Source of the DNA: Prinia subflava
Taxonomy: Eukaryota > Chordata > Aves > Passeriformes > Cisticolidae
Assembly (NCBI RefSeq): GCF_021018805.1
Contig: NC_086251.1
Coordinates: forward strand, 19,635,098 to 19,699,097
Direction of reading: 5' to 3'
Length of the DNA stretch: 64,000 nt
This document shows, in pieces, positions 14,156 through 26,852 of this stretch. The position numbers were made by a program, and so were the translations under genes. Every line of letters begins with the position of its first letter. The stretch's first letter is position 1. The notes under the pieces were generated by a model, which was not told the origin of the DNA, searched no databases, and worked only from the letters and a program-made list of their open reading frames with translations.

Positions 14156-17100
14156 TTTTTTTTTTAAACCACACCCTCTCTGTACACTTTCTTCTCTCTT
14201 TTGTACTTTTCCAGAGCGAGCAGCACTAACCCCTGGCCGCTTTGCTGAGTGGATACCTTTCCACCCATTCAGTAGCAATGGTCTCAGGTTACAGGATGTT
14301 TCATCAAATACAGAACACCTGTATTGCATAACTCAAGCAAGTTGAACAGTACACCCAGCTTGAAATAACACTAGACACACAAGTTAATTGCATAGTTGCT
14401 GTGGAAAAAAAAAGACTCCACTAAAATTAATTATTTAGTAGTAACTATTCTGTGACTCTATCAGCAATGGCAGTAACTTGCATGTTTAACTTAGGATAAC
14501 ATGTTCAATGCTTGCTATTGGCAGTAATCATGTAACTGACTGGTATTTAAACATTTAAAAATGACATTTTGGAAGAATGCTTGCACAAAAAATCCAAAGC
14601 TAACACAGCAAGAAAATGTGACTCCCACTACCTCTCTAAATATTACTGACAACTCTTATCATAATTTATTAAAATATAAATGGAAAAAAATAGAGTGAGT
14701 ATCCTTGTTTAATTTTACCCATGTACTGCTGTAGGGCAATGGGGAAAGGTGCACAACTGGGGGAAAAGGAGGAAGAAAAGAGGTACTTGATTGACATGTA
14801 CAAATGAAGATCAAACAGTCTTTTTGGTTTTGTTGTCCTCTTGTGTGGCAAGTGATTTGGTTGAGGACAGGTTTTTTGAGTTACATGGTGAAATTTATGC
14901 TCCATCTCATTTACAAAGCAAAAGGACTATTGTCCTTTTACTCTGGGTGACATTAACTCTCCAAACCTCAACTTCTAGTTCTGAGAGCAAGATAGAATCA
15001 GCTTAATTTAATGGAAGTGAAAATGAAATATGCAATAGATCTAATAATTAGATTTGATGTTTCTAACATGGAAATGAATATTTGGCTGATAAGAGAGAAG
15101 ATTTGATCTTTAGGCTTTCTAAAAATTAAAGAAAGAACCATTTTTTGGCAATTGTCTCAGAAGAAGTTTTGAATGAATACGTTAAAATCGGTGGATTTTA
15201 GCATTTATGGTTGCATGTTAACAGAAAAAACCATGTTCATAAGGGTCACCATCAAAATAAAGTAGGGTATGAATAAGAGGTTGTTTATTCAAATCCTAAA
15301 TGTATGCTTGTATTCCAAGAAAAAAACTTATTTGTATTAAACCTCTTCTTTTAGATTAGAAGACTTCACCACTTAGAGTGACACTGTTACACGGGTATAG
15401 CAAACTCCCTTCCTTTTATACCACACAAAAGGTCTTTTTCTGTTTTTAGTTCAGGTGAACTCAACCCATTTCAAGTCAGAACAATGCAGCATTTAACACT
15501 GCAACATTACCACATTCACAGAGGCACCATATACCCGTGTTGCTGCATTATCTTGAAAGTGCATTTACTCATTTTTGCATGTCAGCAGTTGAATTGGGCC
15601 TGAGATAATTTTTCCTGTGTGTCTGGAAGATTGGGATTCAGTGTCTTGGTTGCTAATGTAATACAGAGATCTTGCAGGAATAGTATCTGCTAGAAGTTCA
15701 CAGCAGCTGTTTTTCTGTCTGTATTTTGTTAAGATGTTTCATTATTAATGGAAATTCTAAGGGAGTTGTTATCCCATATTAACACATAACAAGAGATTTC
15801 AATCTATTATTGAGTCATAATAGCTACTGGCATGGTGTTTTTTGAGTAGTAACTGGTTGGAGAGCAATTTCTGGACATGTTCCTGCAGCAACACCCACTC
15901 TTCTAGGGAAAAGGATTATCAATGCAAATTACTGGGGTGTGTTTATTAAAGGTTACTAATTTGAAAAATGAAAAATTTGCTGAGATGAATGATTGGACCA
16001 AAGAAAGATTATAAGAAACATGGAAAGCAAAAGAGGTTTTTGTTAAAAGGGTGGCCTGGAATCTGTAATTGCTCATTTCTTTAGATTTATTCTAAAGTGC
16101 CTATTCAAACCTCCATTTCAAGATCAAGGACTTTTCTCAAGCTTCTTATGTATTTGTATTAGAGATAGCTAATCCATAGGTTCTTTTCCTTGTCATCTAA
16201 ATTTCTTCTAGAACTGTGTACAATAATCCAAAGCCTTGAATAACCACATACATTAAACCTAAACCCTTTCAGGAACCAAAATCTTGATATGACTTCAGAG
16301 GGTCAGGCTCTGAATGAAATGTTTTTCATAACTGACACAGAAAAGAAGCTATTATAAATCCATTTTATATAAATGACACTCATTCAAGAATCTCCAGTAC
16401 AGAGTACACTGTGATTCCTTCTGCTGCTGGAGGGTCTTCATTTCTGCATCTCCCATGACAAAAGCTTTGCTGAGTGACATTACTTTAGCTTCCTTCTCCT
16501 AACTCACCTTCCTCTAGCTCAAGCTAAAAAAAACCCCTGACAAGTAGGACAGAGGTTGAAGCATCTATCTATAAACTAAACACAGAACACAATTCAAGAC
16601 ACCCCTGTCTTGAGTAAATGACCTATTGGTTGCTTGAGGTACCCACTGCTATCTCTTTCTGAGCCAGTGAATAAATTACACAGCATTTTCAGCCAAAAGG
16701 AATGAGAGCACTCCCACCAAATTTACAAGACTGAAGTTCTAGCTCTCGCCATGAGATGGGAGAAACTTGGTTGTACCTCCTCACTACAAAAGGGTACCAG
16801 GTTTTCATAATTCTGAATAACTGCCTTGGATACAGCTTGATGGAACTGGTACTTCCTTTTCCTCAGGAAAAAAAAAATCCCTGGTTACATTTTATTCAAA
16901 GACAGTGCTTAGTCATCCACTTTGGGGATGGATTCTGGGTTGAGATTTCTCCATAGGAGGAGGCTGCTATTCTGCTCTGTTCAGTCTAACACCCAGATAT
17001 GGCTCAAGATTAAAGACCTACTGTTGCTCTTGTTGTGTGCTACTGGTTTCTTATTTTACTTCACATACTTAAAAGCTTGCATTTTAAAAATGTAAATTTT

Positions 17101-17319
17101 ATTCTACCTTTGAATACAAATTTTTTACAGGAGAGTTCATTATAGGTATCAGAAATCTACCTCTTTTTTGGATAGCACTTTCAAGCTGTAAATGCTTGGA
17201 AGGTGTGTAAGGAAGAACAAAACATTTACAGAGCTTAGGTAAATCACAGAAAAGTCAAACACCTGATATTACTTCTCTGAATTGGAATTGATTAATATCC
17301 AACTTGGAAATCACACCTT
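14156..17319. other. intergenic, nothing recognised
   Basis: Begins with a T10 run at the CR1 edge. Otherwise AT-rich non-coding sequence. Confidence 0.65.
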
Positions 17320-17891
17320 TGTGCTGGTTTTGGCTGGGATAAAGTTAAATTTCCTCATGGTGGTTGGTGTAAGGCCTGTGCTTTGGATTTGTGCTGGAAA
17401 CATTGTTGATAACAGAAGGATGTTTTTTGTTATTGCTCAGCACTGTTACATGGACCTGAGGCCTCCTTGCCCCTCCCCAGCAGCGAGGAGGCTGGGGGTG
17501 CACCAGGAGCTGGGAGGGGACACAGCCCAGACAGCTGACCCCAGCTGACTGACGACATATTCCATGCCATGTAGTGTCCTGGTCAGCATATTAGTATGGG
17601 GAAAGAAGGAAGAAGAGGGACACTTTCAGAGGGATGGCATTTTTCTTCTCAAGCCACCATTCAGTGTGATGGACTCCCGCTTTCCTGTGGTAGCTCAACA
17701 CTGCCCATGGGCGGTGATGAATTAATTACTTGGTTTGCTTTGCTTGTGCTTAGCTCTTGCTTTACCTATTGGACTGTCTTCATCTGAATGCTTGAATTTT
17801 CTTTTTTCCCCTCCTGATTCTCTTCCCCAGCTCACTAGGGAAGTGTGAGCAAGTGGCTGTGTGGGGCTTAATCTGGGATTAAACCACAACA
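17320..17891 (+). mobile_element. solo LTR, avian ERVL-like type
   Basis: Starts TGTGCTGGTTTTGGCTGGGA and ends ATTAAACCACAACA, about 572 bp. Internal landmarks are AGTTAAATTTCCTC, TTTGTGCTGGAAACATTG, GGGGACACAGCCCAGAC and TTTACCTATTGGACTGTCTT. This layout matches a very common bird LTR that runs from TGTGCTGG to AACCACGACA. No clear target duplication was found and the poly(A) hexamer is decayed, so it is fairly old. Frames inside it (for example 17282-17548) are not genes. Confidence 0.75.
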
Positions 17892-19917
17892 GGAACTTAG
17901 AGCTCCTCTAAGAAGTCAAGCATTGAAGTTATAATCTGGAGAAGGATGTTGTGATTTTATACTGCTCTTGTGCTCTTGAATCTGAGTTGACTAAATATTT
18001 TAGGTAATCCCAAGACCCTGTTTGGGTTGTAGAAGCTAATTCCCAAGGACATCTGCAAATCCTGAGGAAGTGTTGTATCTCCTGCTCCTGAAATCACTGT
18101 CTGTGCTCAGCCTCTCAAGGAGGGTGTGCAAGAGTTCTGCAAGGAAGTCTTCAGTTTCTTACATTATTCTTTATCCTGGTGAAATCATCCCTGGCCTGAT
18201 CTCAGCCTTTTTAATGTTTTAGTCTTTCTAGTCAATATAAAAGGCATTGAAAATGGTACTAATTTTCTCTATAGCTAGAATTAATCCATTTAATTAATTA
18301 GTTATATCCAAAAGTACATCTTCAGTGCAGAGGTGGCAAGATATAAAAATACAACTTAGGAAATTATCCTGACTTGAACCTCTCCTGGACAACAGCATTT
18401 TAGTGATCCCTGCTATATTACTCTGATTTTCTGGGGGTTTAACACTAATTACTTATGGCTTTTAGCATGTCCCTTCCTGTTCATCTGCACCCTGTTCCTC
18501 TGTTCAGGAATCTCGTGCTCATGGTGGAATTTTTGTTACCATTTATGAATATTCTCTATTCCTTCTTACATTCTGAAGCAGTCCTCATGTGTGGGCACTT
18601 CTTCTACGAAGAAGTCTTTGTAGAACTGTCCCCTATGTTGTTAGGATCAATTCTGGATATGGTAAGAAGGAAACAAAAATCAGAGACTGGTAAAGATGGG
18701 TAAAGCAGATTGGAATACTGCAGAGCTTTGGAGGATTTCTGGAAAGTGAAGCTCTGAATGGCCTATCATTAATAATAAAGGAAATAATAAAAGTAGTATC
18801 AGGATTTTTTTTCCCCCAGAGATTAATCCTTCTAATAAATTTCTTCATATCAGTTTCTGCATAGATTTCCAAATGCAGAGGAAGATGATAAGGGAAAACT
18901 CATGTCTTGCATAATGCTGCTATATGGCATAATGCCACAATTTTGGTCTCAGTTAGAGTTAAACACAGGCCATATTTTATGGTGAGACATTAAATATAGC
19001 TGGGATCACTCTTCAGTCCGTTGTCTCCCTATGGGAACAGGTTGCAATATATTGTCATTTCATTTTCTTTAGTAATTAATTTTGTGCAATGTGAGTTTCG
19101 AGTTACACCGAGGGTTACACTCAGGTTACACTTATTGTCTACGCCATCAGCCTTTGTTCTCTTCTGGTTTGAATGGAATTAGTTCCTACTTTTCAGTACG
19201 GGATAGTTTTGCTTTTGCATTTTCAAAAATTTAGTAGGAATCTGTGCTATATGAACTACTTGAAATGCCTAGACCTTCTTTTTCATATATAATAGTCTTC
19301 CTTACTGAGGACTAGAAGTCCTAAATAGGACAATACATCTTAACGTTAGTTACTGTACAACTCTTTTATTAGTAATATTTAAATACTTGGGCTACTAGAG
19401 CTGTGCTATTTTAATCATAGTTATAGTAAATCATGGTACAATTTTCTAGTAGAGTGGAAGTGTTTTATTAGTGTTTAAACTGAAATGGACAGTGATCATC
19501 ATGCTATTTGTTCAACTACGCTTATCTGCTAATGTTGCTACCGCTGCTACCAGATGCTTTTTAATTTAGGTGTCTGAGACCTTAATTATATTCTCCCTTG
19601 TTGCCTTTCCTACCATTAAATAATTTGTTGTCATAATGTTTGCTCTTCCCTCACTTGAAACGTTGCTCCCCTCTTGTGCTATGGCTGGAGGCTTGATAGC
19701 CTGAGCTGTCCCTGAGATGCCACTGAGTGGGTTCTCCTCCCTCGGCTGCTTTTCAGAAACAGCAGCTGCCCTCTTGCTCCACCTACACATCTCTTCATAT
19801 CCCCATTTGTTTTAACCATGGCATGCAAGCATGAAAGCAGCCCTGGGATTTTTTTTTTCTTTTTTTCCCCCGACAATTGGACTTCTGGGTTCAAAGAACT
19901 TACTTATCCAAGCAGAA

Positions 19918-19968
<51 letters not shown>

Positions 19969-22900
19969 CCTTTCAGATACCACTACAGCACTCTAGCCAT
20001 ACACCTCTAAGCCTGTTTACCTGGAGGAAGTACCAGGTGGCAAGTGTGAGAAATTCTTTACTTTGACCATGAGATTCTCCAAATAAAACTTCAAGCATGC
20101 ACATGAATTTAAAATGGAAATCAGGAACCACCAGCCCTAAGTATTAATCTGTTCAGAAATAGTATTTATTATTCATTGCTAATGTACTTTCTTTAGAGGC
20201 CCTTTTATTAAACTCCTATGTGGACACTTCTTTATTTATACACAAGTTGAAAAAAATACCCGCATTAGGAAATCTCATTGGTTTTGCCTATGTTTTCCAT
20301 AGGTGTAGTCCTGAATCCCTGTTTTTGTGGTGCATGCAATATTTCTGAAGTTATCATAACCTGAAGGCGAGGGCATCAAATAAAATGATGACCCAAGAAG
20401 ATGCTGCAGCTTGATTTTGAACACGTGACAGAAGTCATAAAAGGAATAATTTTTTTATTGTATTAATTAAGTTGCAGGGACTGTTAAGTTAAACTTAAAA
20501 TAACCCTTTTAAAAGTTGCTGAGGATAATGAATTACCCAGGAGGAGTTAGAGCCTGCTGCTGCCAACTAAAGTGCTTGGAGACTTGAGATAGAAGTGAAC
20601 GATAAGAAGCAGCTTTCATGCATTCAAATAAATTACATGTTGGGCTTGGCTTAATCCTGGCAGCAGAATGATCTCAGGGGTTTTCCCTACATTATCCTGG
20701 CCTATGATTATGCAAATATCCTTTTAATGTAGCGACTCCTTAACAGGAAATTAGTCTCATACTTGCTCATATGCTCTTGCAATCAACAGACACTTGCTTG
20801 CAAAATCCTACTGTGTCTGATACAAAAGGCACATTAACTGTTTTAAGTACCAAAATTTTGCAAACAGACAATAACAGGACATGCCCAGATATGTCAGGGA
20901 TGTAGCAGATGAATCAGGAAGGAGATGTTTGCTAACACAAAAATATTACTGGGTTTGAAAGTTCAACCAGAATGCAAATGTTACTAAGTTTACATTTGGT
21001 TTCAAAGACTGTAAGGAAAAGACCAGAAGGAAGAAAATCTTACAGAAAAGCAGGATTAAAACTGAACCAAAGATGGAAATGAGACAAAGCATAAAGACGA
21101 AATGGAATCATTCGTGTTAAGTGCCCAGGAACCTGCTGAGCCCAGGTAACGCACAGTCATCGACACGTATTCTTATTGCAGTGTTCTCAGGAACTGCCCT
21201 GAAATGGGGCTGTCAGGGTAACCTGCTTTGTCTGGAGAACAGGAACTAAAAAATGACATTATAAAACAGGGTTCATCTGGAAAGACAGAGAGCTGGTATC
21301 CTTTGGGAAGGGAGAAATTGGAGTCACAAAAATTGTGCAGTGTTACTTTTGGTAGCCTTAATGTACATTCGAGTAAGCAGGACAGCTCAGTTCCTGTTTT
21401 CTCGAGTTTGTAAATTCCTTCTAGGTGAAATCAAGTTATGTAACCTTTTTCTTAACTACAAGTTTCTAGTATGGAAAAAAAATACCAGTTAGGAATTTGA
21501 TATCAAACTGGGATACAGCAGTGATAAATTGGCAGGTTGTACTCAAGATGACCCCCTCTGTTCTTTTCTTTTTTTCTCCTGGTTAAAATAAAGACACCTA
21601 CATGCTTGGAGTTAAGAGGGGAGCCTAACGAAATGAATCCCCTGACTTTCCAATGGGATTTAGGGTAGTATCTGATTCATTCAAGGTCTTTTGAAACTCC
21701 CATCAAAGTGAGCTGTTCAAGGCATGACCTTAAGGTAACAGTTCAATCAGCCACAAAATCTAGACTTCCAGCTCTTTATTTTAAATATAAGACGTATTCT
21801 TTCTTCTATATCCAGTGTATTCTGTTTGTAATAACCAGAAATTACCATTAGAGAAATTGAAGCTAATCTGAGGCTCATTAAGGAGTGAGAATTTATGCTT
21901 AACTGCTTAAATAAATTCTTGTTGATCTGGTTTCTGGAGATTAACCTGTAATTTTATCTGTCATAGATGGGAGAAACTTGCTAGTCCAACAGCACGGTAT
22001 CTTAAACAACCCAACACACATTTGTAAGTACAGAGAGATTGTTTGTCAATGCTACTCAGAGTATATGAACTTCCAAGATTGCCTATCCAGACAAACATGC
22101 TCAATCCATTTTCTGTACTGAGCATCAGGCAGTCACTGTTTTTTTCTGACTGCTCTAGCAAAAACTAGAGGTCTGAAACCTATAGAAAAATCTAAAAATT
22201 TAATATTTGGAATAGCTTTTGATTTCAATACATTAAAATCCTAAGAAATAGGCAATGGTTGTGGTTCCACTAGAGGTTTCCCCTCCAAAATGATTTTGCA
22301 ATGGTCCACTCAGTATATGCCGAAAGCCTTGCACTCGTATTTAGCAGAAATACAACCAAAAGCCAGATTTTATTTACTGTCCATTATATGCAGCAAAACC
22401 TTGAGCAGTACCAGGACAAATGCCTGAGAGTTCTTTTGCAGACTCAGGGACTTAAAAATTCACTCTTTTAAAAATCAGGTCAGGTAGAATTCTTGTGGAG
22501 TAATATTAAGCCTTTAACATTAAACCAATTTGAAATTTAAGCAAATGTCCAGATCCATGAAGGCTCAGATTAGTTGGTAGCAAAGTGCAATCACAGGCTC
22601 CTCTACATGCTGTTACAAAAGTCTCTCGGCTCAGAGGGCTGTCCTTGGACACAACCTGGCTCTGTAAGGCACAACTTCCATTTCACCTAACAGGCAGGAA
22701 GACAAAACCAAACTAAAGCCTACAAGGGTTCACCTCCCCTTAGAACAAAGCTTAAATACAAATACGAGGTGACTTGAAAAATGAAGCATTTTTAGAGGTT
22801 TTTAAACTATTTTGAAATCAGGCAGGATTAATATTATACTATATATGTTTTTTCTACTCCTCAGTATGAGAATAATCCACCTAGAGTGTTCCAGGGATCT

Positions 22901-25237
22901 TTTTTCCAATTTGCCATCTTCTGTAAAATAGCAAAAAATCATTACAGACCTCTTTGCCAAAATGCACAGCAAAAAAAAACAATTTAGAGGAAGGCTACTG
23001 GTTTATTTGTAATGTTCCACTAGTCAGTGGGCTTTCTTTGATTTTTAAATTATAACTTCAGAGTTGGAGAGGATGCCAATTGTTCAGGCATTACAGCATT
23101 CACGACAGAACACATATTGGCATCATAAATGCTTACGGTAAGTTAGGAGTTCTATCTCTTTAACATTTCAAGATCCTGTATTCTGCAGTTTTATTTCCTT
23201 CTTGGAAAGCAAGCAGGATGTTTGCTAGGAAGTTACTTTTATTGAGAAATGTTAGAACTTACTTTGCTTTTTGGATGAGCCATTTAAATGGGAATTATGT
23301 CATTTTGCCATAAGCCTATCTGGTGATACTAAACCTAGATAATCAGCTTTGATGGAGATCAAGTCTTTGCTGCAAACACAGAAAAATACCTAGCTGGCTT
23401 ATAAGCCTACAATTCACATCAGGAAAAGAGATAGAGTTAAAAATTATGTGAGTTAAGGAGCTTTGAATCATATGAGACAGTTTCCTATTTTGTTCTACAT
23501 AATCAGAGCTGAACTGGAAGAGCTTTCTGAGCACTTCAGAAAACAGTAATGATTTCACAGAGTTATGAAGCTACCAGAGTTGTGAAGGCATTAATTTCTT
23601 TGATGAGGGTTCATATGAGAAGACATAAGAAGGGTGCATTTAACTCATTTTTGAATCACTGAATGGGACTCTGAATATCCAGGAATCCTGTATGAAAGAA
23701 CTTAACTACTACTGTAGAAATGTGATGATTTACGGATTTTAGAAAGGCTACAGTGGCAAACTGTAGCTGCATGAGAAAGTGAATCTTGTAACTAACACAG
23801 CCCCAAAGGAATATATTTGGCAAAAAATACCTTTCCTCATGAGCGTTCCTTTATGATTTGCCATTATATATGCAAAACAAAAAAACACCAAATGCAAAAT
23901 GTTCTTTATCCTTACAAAACATCAGTATCATGGAATGATACAATTATCACCTATTCTGACATCATCATCATCAGAATACCACACAAAGTTCTTTTTTTGC
24001 AAAAATCAGGCGGTTTAAATAAAGAATTAAAGGCCATAATGAAGAGATGGCAACTAGATTTCAAGACTAACTGGATTGTCACATGAAGAAGTATTTTTCT
24101 TACTACATCCACAGGGAAGAAAAGCTAAGAGAATTACAGTCTGCTTTCCCTTCACACCTCAAGTCTTGAACACACTTCAGAGATATTTTATGCTTAAGTG
24201 CAGCAGCCTGTCCAAAGTCACTCTCTGGTCCAAAAATAGCATTTTCACACAAGTTCTTACTGCAATCCACATACACTCAGAAGCTGTGGAATTGCTGCAA
24301 AGTATTTGCCACTGACAAACAGGTGTCTGATAATGAAAAAAAAATATCAATAAACATACAGCCAACAACCTGCAGTTACTTAGTGATAATCATTATTTCA
24401 CAATAACCAAGGTCCCCCTAAGGGTTAAAGGTTGCACACTGCAGGTACAGAGCTATGTACAAGAGGGAAGGGCAGACATGCCTAAGGTACACAAAACACT
24501 GACCTTAATTGCCATCTCCAGGAAAAGGGGTAAGTGGTGTCTGCCACCTCTGGCATCTGCTACCTCTGGCATCAACCATCTCCTCTTGCCCTGGCTCTGG
24601 TTCTCTTTGGACCCACCTTGGACTCGATTCAGTGTTTTTATCAGTGGCTTAGTAGGACATAATTAAAGCATTTTTCCCCCACTCCTACAATAGGTTTATT
24701 TTAGATTGAAGAATTATTCACCTTACAGAAGCTCAAAAAAAAACAAGTGCCAGAGATGATGGAAGGGGAAGTGGTGGGAATGCATGGCCCCTAGCAGAAC
24801 ACAGGGTCAGCTGGCACAGCCTGTCTCAGTTCACCCTCGGGACTGAGGTCTCAATACTCAGTCAGAAAGTTGGTCACTCAAGGCTTACACTGATGCCACC
24901 AGGGGACCATTCCAGATTTTGAAAGAAGACACTAAGTGTCATAATTATGTGAGACTGTATTCTAATGAGCAGTTTGATTAAATCTACCTGGGGGGGGACT
25001 AAGCAGAGGTCATAAAAAGCTGTTATTCAAAGTTAAGGAATTTTAAGAGGTAAGACCCAGAGCAGTCCCTCAATAACAACTACAAAATACATACTATAAA
25101 TTCTTCTTATTATAATGACAATTAGGAAAATTTAAAAATAAATATGCTACAGGCTTAATTAAAACAAAACAAAACAAACCCAAACATAAACACAAACATG
25201 GTATGAAGGAATCAACATTCCAAACAATGCTTTAAAC
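17892..25237. other. intergenic, between the solo LTR and the APIP 3' end
   Basis: AT-rich. It contains the (AAAT)n array, an octamer-type ATTATGCAAATA at about 20706-20717, and A/C-rich low-complexity sequence near 25160-25200. No exon of EHF or another neighbour was seen. Confidence 0.65.
19916..19968 (+). repeat. (AAAT)n microsatellite
   Basis: About 13 uninterrupted tetranucleotide units of AAAT/ATAA, preceded by a T/C-rich tract (19850-19872). Likely length-polymorphic. Confidence 0.95.
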
Positions 25238-25243
25238 TTTATT
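25238..25243 (-). terminator. AATAAA polyadenylation signal downstream of APIP
   Basis: A canonical hexamer on the minus strand, followed within about 15-30 nt by the GT-rich stretch TTGTTTGGAATGTTG. It lies about 1.5 kb beyond the APIP stop and about 280 bp beyond the stop of the unexplained terminal-exon ORF (25523-25671). It could end either transcript. The variant ATTAAA at 26031-26036 is a nearer alternative for APIP. Confidence 0.5.
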
Positions 25244-25522
25244 TTCTTTTAATTAAGGGGTTGTCCTTACTTTTTCCCAAAGAATAAAAGCTACAATAAC
25301 TTTCAGAAATGGAGACTTATTTCAAGTTAAATGATGTAGCATTAGAGCAGGATCAACAAAGGTAAGTTGCTGAAATATAAACTGTTAAGGCACAAAACCA
25401 AAATGTGACATTAGCTCTCCAAAGCTTTTCAAAGTATTTTTGCATCTGAATTTTCATTCCTCCTACTGTGGTATTCCACAGGACTTGTAAATTACAATGA
25501 TTGTTCATTAGTTGGGGTTTTT

Positions 25523-25671
25523 TTAACTCTCCTTTTCTTCTTGGATGCATTTAACAGTTAAAAGTTCCTGCAGACATTTGTCAATCAGCTGAAGATCAGC
25601 ACCCCCTTCTGGCTTCAAGAGTGTGGGGTGAAAGCTGGATGGGTGAAAGTTCCCATCATCATATAAGAAAC
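25523..25671 (-). CDS. candidate terminal coding exon of unknown gene or alternative APIP end
   Basis: On the minus strand a strong acceptor (TTTCTCCTATACAG, pyrimidine-rich upstream) precedes an open frame. The frame starts with 2 nt of a split codon, then 48 codons beginning FLYDDGNFHPSSFHP and ending CIQEEKES, then TAA. The local composition is more coding-like than its flanks. An AATAAA follows about 280 bp downstream. I do not recognise the protein. A phase-1 donor is needed. Among APIP exons only exon 4 ends in that phase, so a rare alternative APIP C-terminus is formally possible but would lose the zinc site. It could equally be the last exon of a separate gene, or chance: the frame stays open upstream for 112 codons in all. 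Confidence 0.3.
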
Positions 25672-26030
25672 CTGTATAGGAGAAACAAAGTAAAAGCAAA
25701 AATATTCTAAAACTTGTCATAATAAATAGACAAAGGAATATTAATGCCACTACAGTAGCCCAACTTATCCAATTGCAGGGGCTCAGGAGTAACTTGATAA
25801 TGGCTCTCATGGGCCATGAGGTAGCTCTGTGTGGGTGTGGCAGCCAGCGTGTCCTCATCACTGTGGCAGTGGCAGCACCCTAAATACCTGCTAAGGCAGA
25901 GGCTCACTGACAGCAAACCTCCTGTCCCACTGCCTCCTCCTCTAGGGTGGGCATAAAGGCTGAGGAGCCAAGTCCTTGTCTGTCCTGGGCTCATGTTGCT
26001 TGAGCAAGCATTTGTCATTAGTCTATCCTG

Positions 26031-26036
26031 TTTAAT
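26031..26036 (-). terminator. possible ATTAAA polyadenylation signal for APIP
   Basis: Common variant hexamer about 720 nt after the APIP stop codon. The downstream GT-rich element is weak. No AATAAA was seen between here and the stop. Confidence 0.3.
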
Positions 26037-26752
26037 TACACCACTGCTTTGGTCATGAAATTCTTTTATACTCTCAGTACTGGTACCTTTCAACTCGTAT
26101 TTTCCAACTCTGCAATGTTATGCTACCACTGCGTTTTGCCATACCAAGCTGTACATTACTTATGTGAGAACTGTTTCAGGTATCCTTCATGTAAAGTACA
26201 CCCTGATCATTTTATCTATGGGTTTTAACTTCAAAAATTGCTTATGAAAACTCATCATTGCTACAGTAGGAAACTGTGTCACCCCCTAAATGCCCCAACC
26301 AACCCACCATATAAGTAACACCACTGAAATGGTCTGAAATCAAACCTGATCCTGCAAGCAGAACAAATGTGGGTGTTCAGACATCTCTGTACAGACCAGC
26401 TCACTATGCTCTGGCCTTTTTAGTCCATTGGATTTTCTGGAAATGCTTGATATTATTTTGTTTTAAAAAGAAATCACAATCCATGCTGTACATTGGTACT
26501 AAATATGCAACAGACAAATCTAGCTATTAATACATCTATTTTTTTTTTTGGTTGCATTGTGTAGAAAAGGAGCGCTATTTCAGGCACAGATACAACTGCA
26601 GCGGTAATGGAGTAGACTGGGGGAAGAGGAGCAATACTGAACTTTCCTGAGTGGGAAAGCAGACTGAAATGATGGTGTCATCTGTAGTTTCTCCCTCCAA
26701 ACAGATCATCCTTACAGATAAATTCACACCTGGATATAAATGTTGTTGACAT

Positions 26753-26852
26753 TTACAAGATCCCATTTTCTCCCGCTGGATGTTTTGAAGGATCTAGCCC
26801 ATGCTGCTTCATCTGCACTGCGATATCAAACAAGTAGTCATAACATTCACAC
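26753..26852 (-). CDS. APIP: APIP coding exon 7 with stop
   Basis: 100 bp after acceptor TATTTTAG. It encodes [18 protein letters not shown] through HPAGENGIL, then TAA at 26753-26755. C-terminal length and motif match human APIP, so the coding end is secure. Confidence 0.95.

Larger units (their letters stand above)
25244..26752 (-). other. APIP: APIP 3' flank / probable 3' UTR
   Basis: Region after the APIP stop to the AATAAA at 25238-25243. Which poly(A) site is used cannot be decided from sequence. It also holds the unexplained ORF at 25523-25671. Short ORFs at 26575-26766 and 25707-26093 look like chance. Confidence 0.45.

Noticed and set aside
2852..17891. Two same-orientation LTR copies that might bracket a provirus
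   Set aside because: The left copy is only the first 100 bp, the spacing is about 14.5 kb, and no retroviral coding remnants lie between; CR1 and unique DNA fill the gap.
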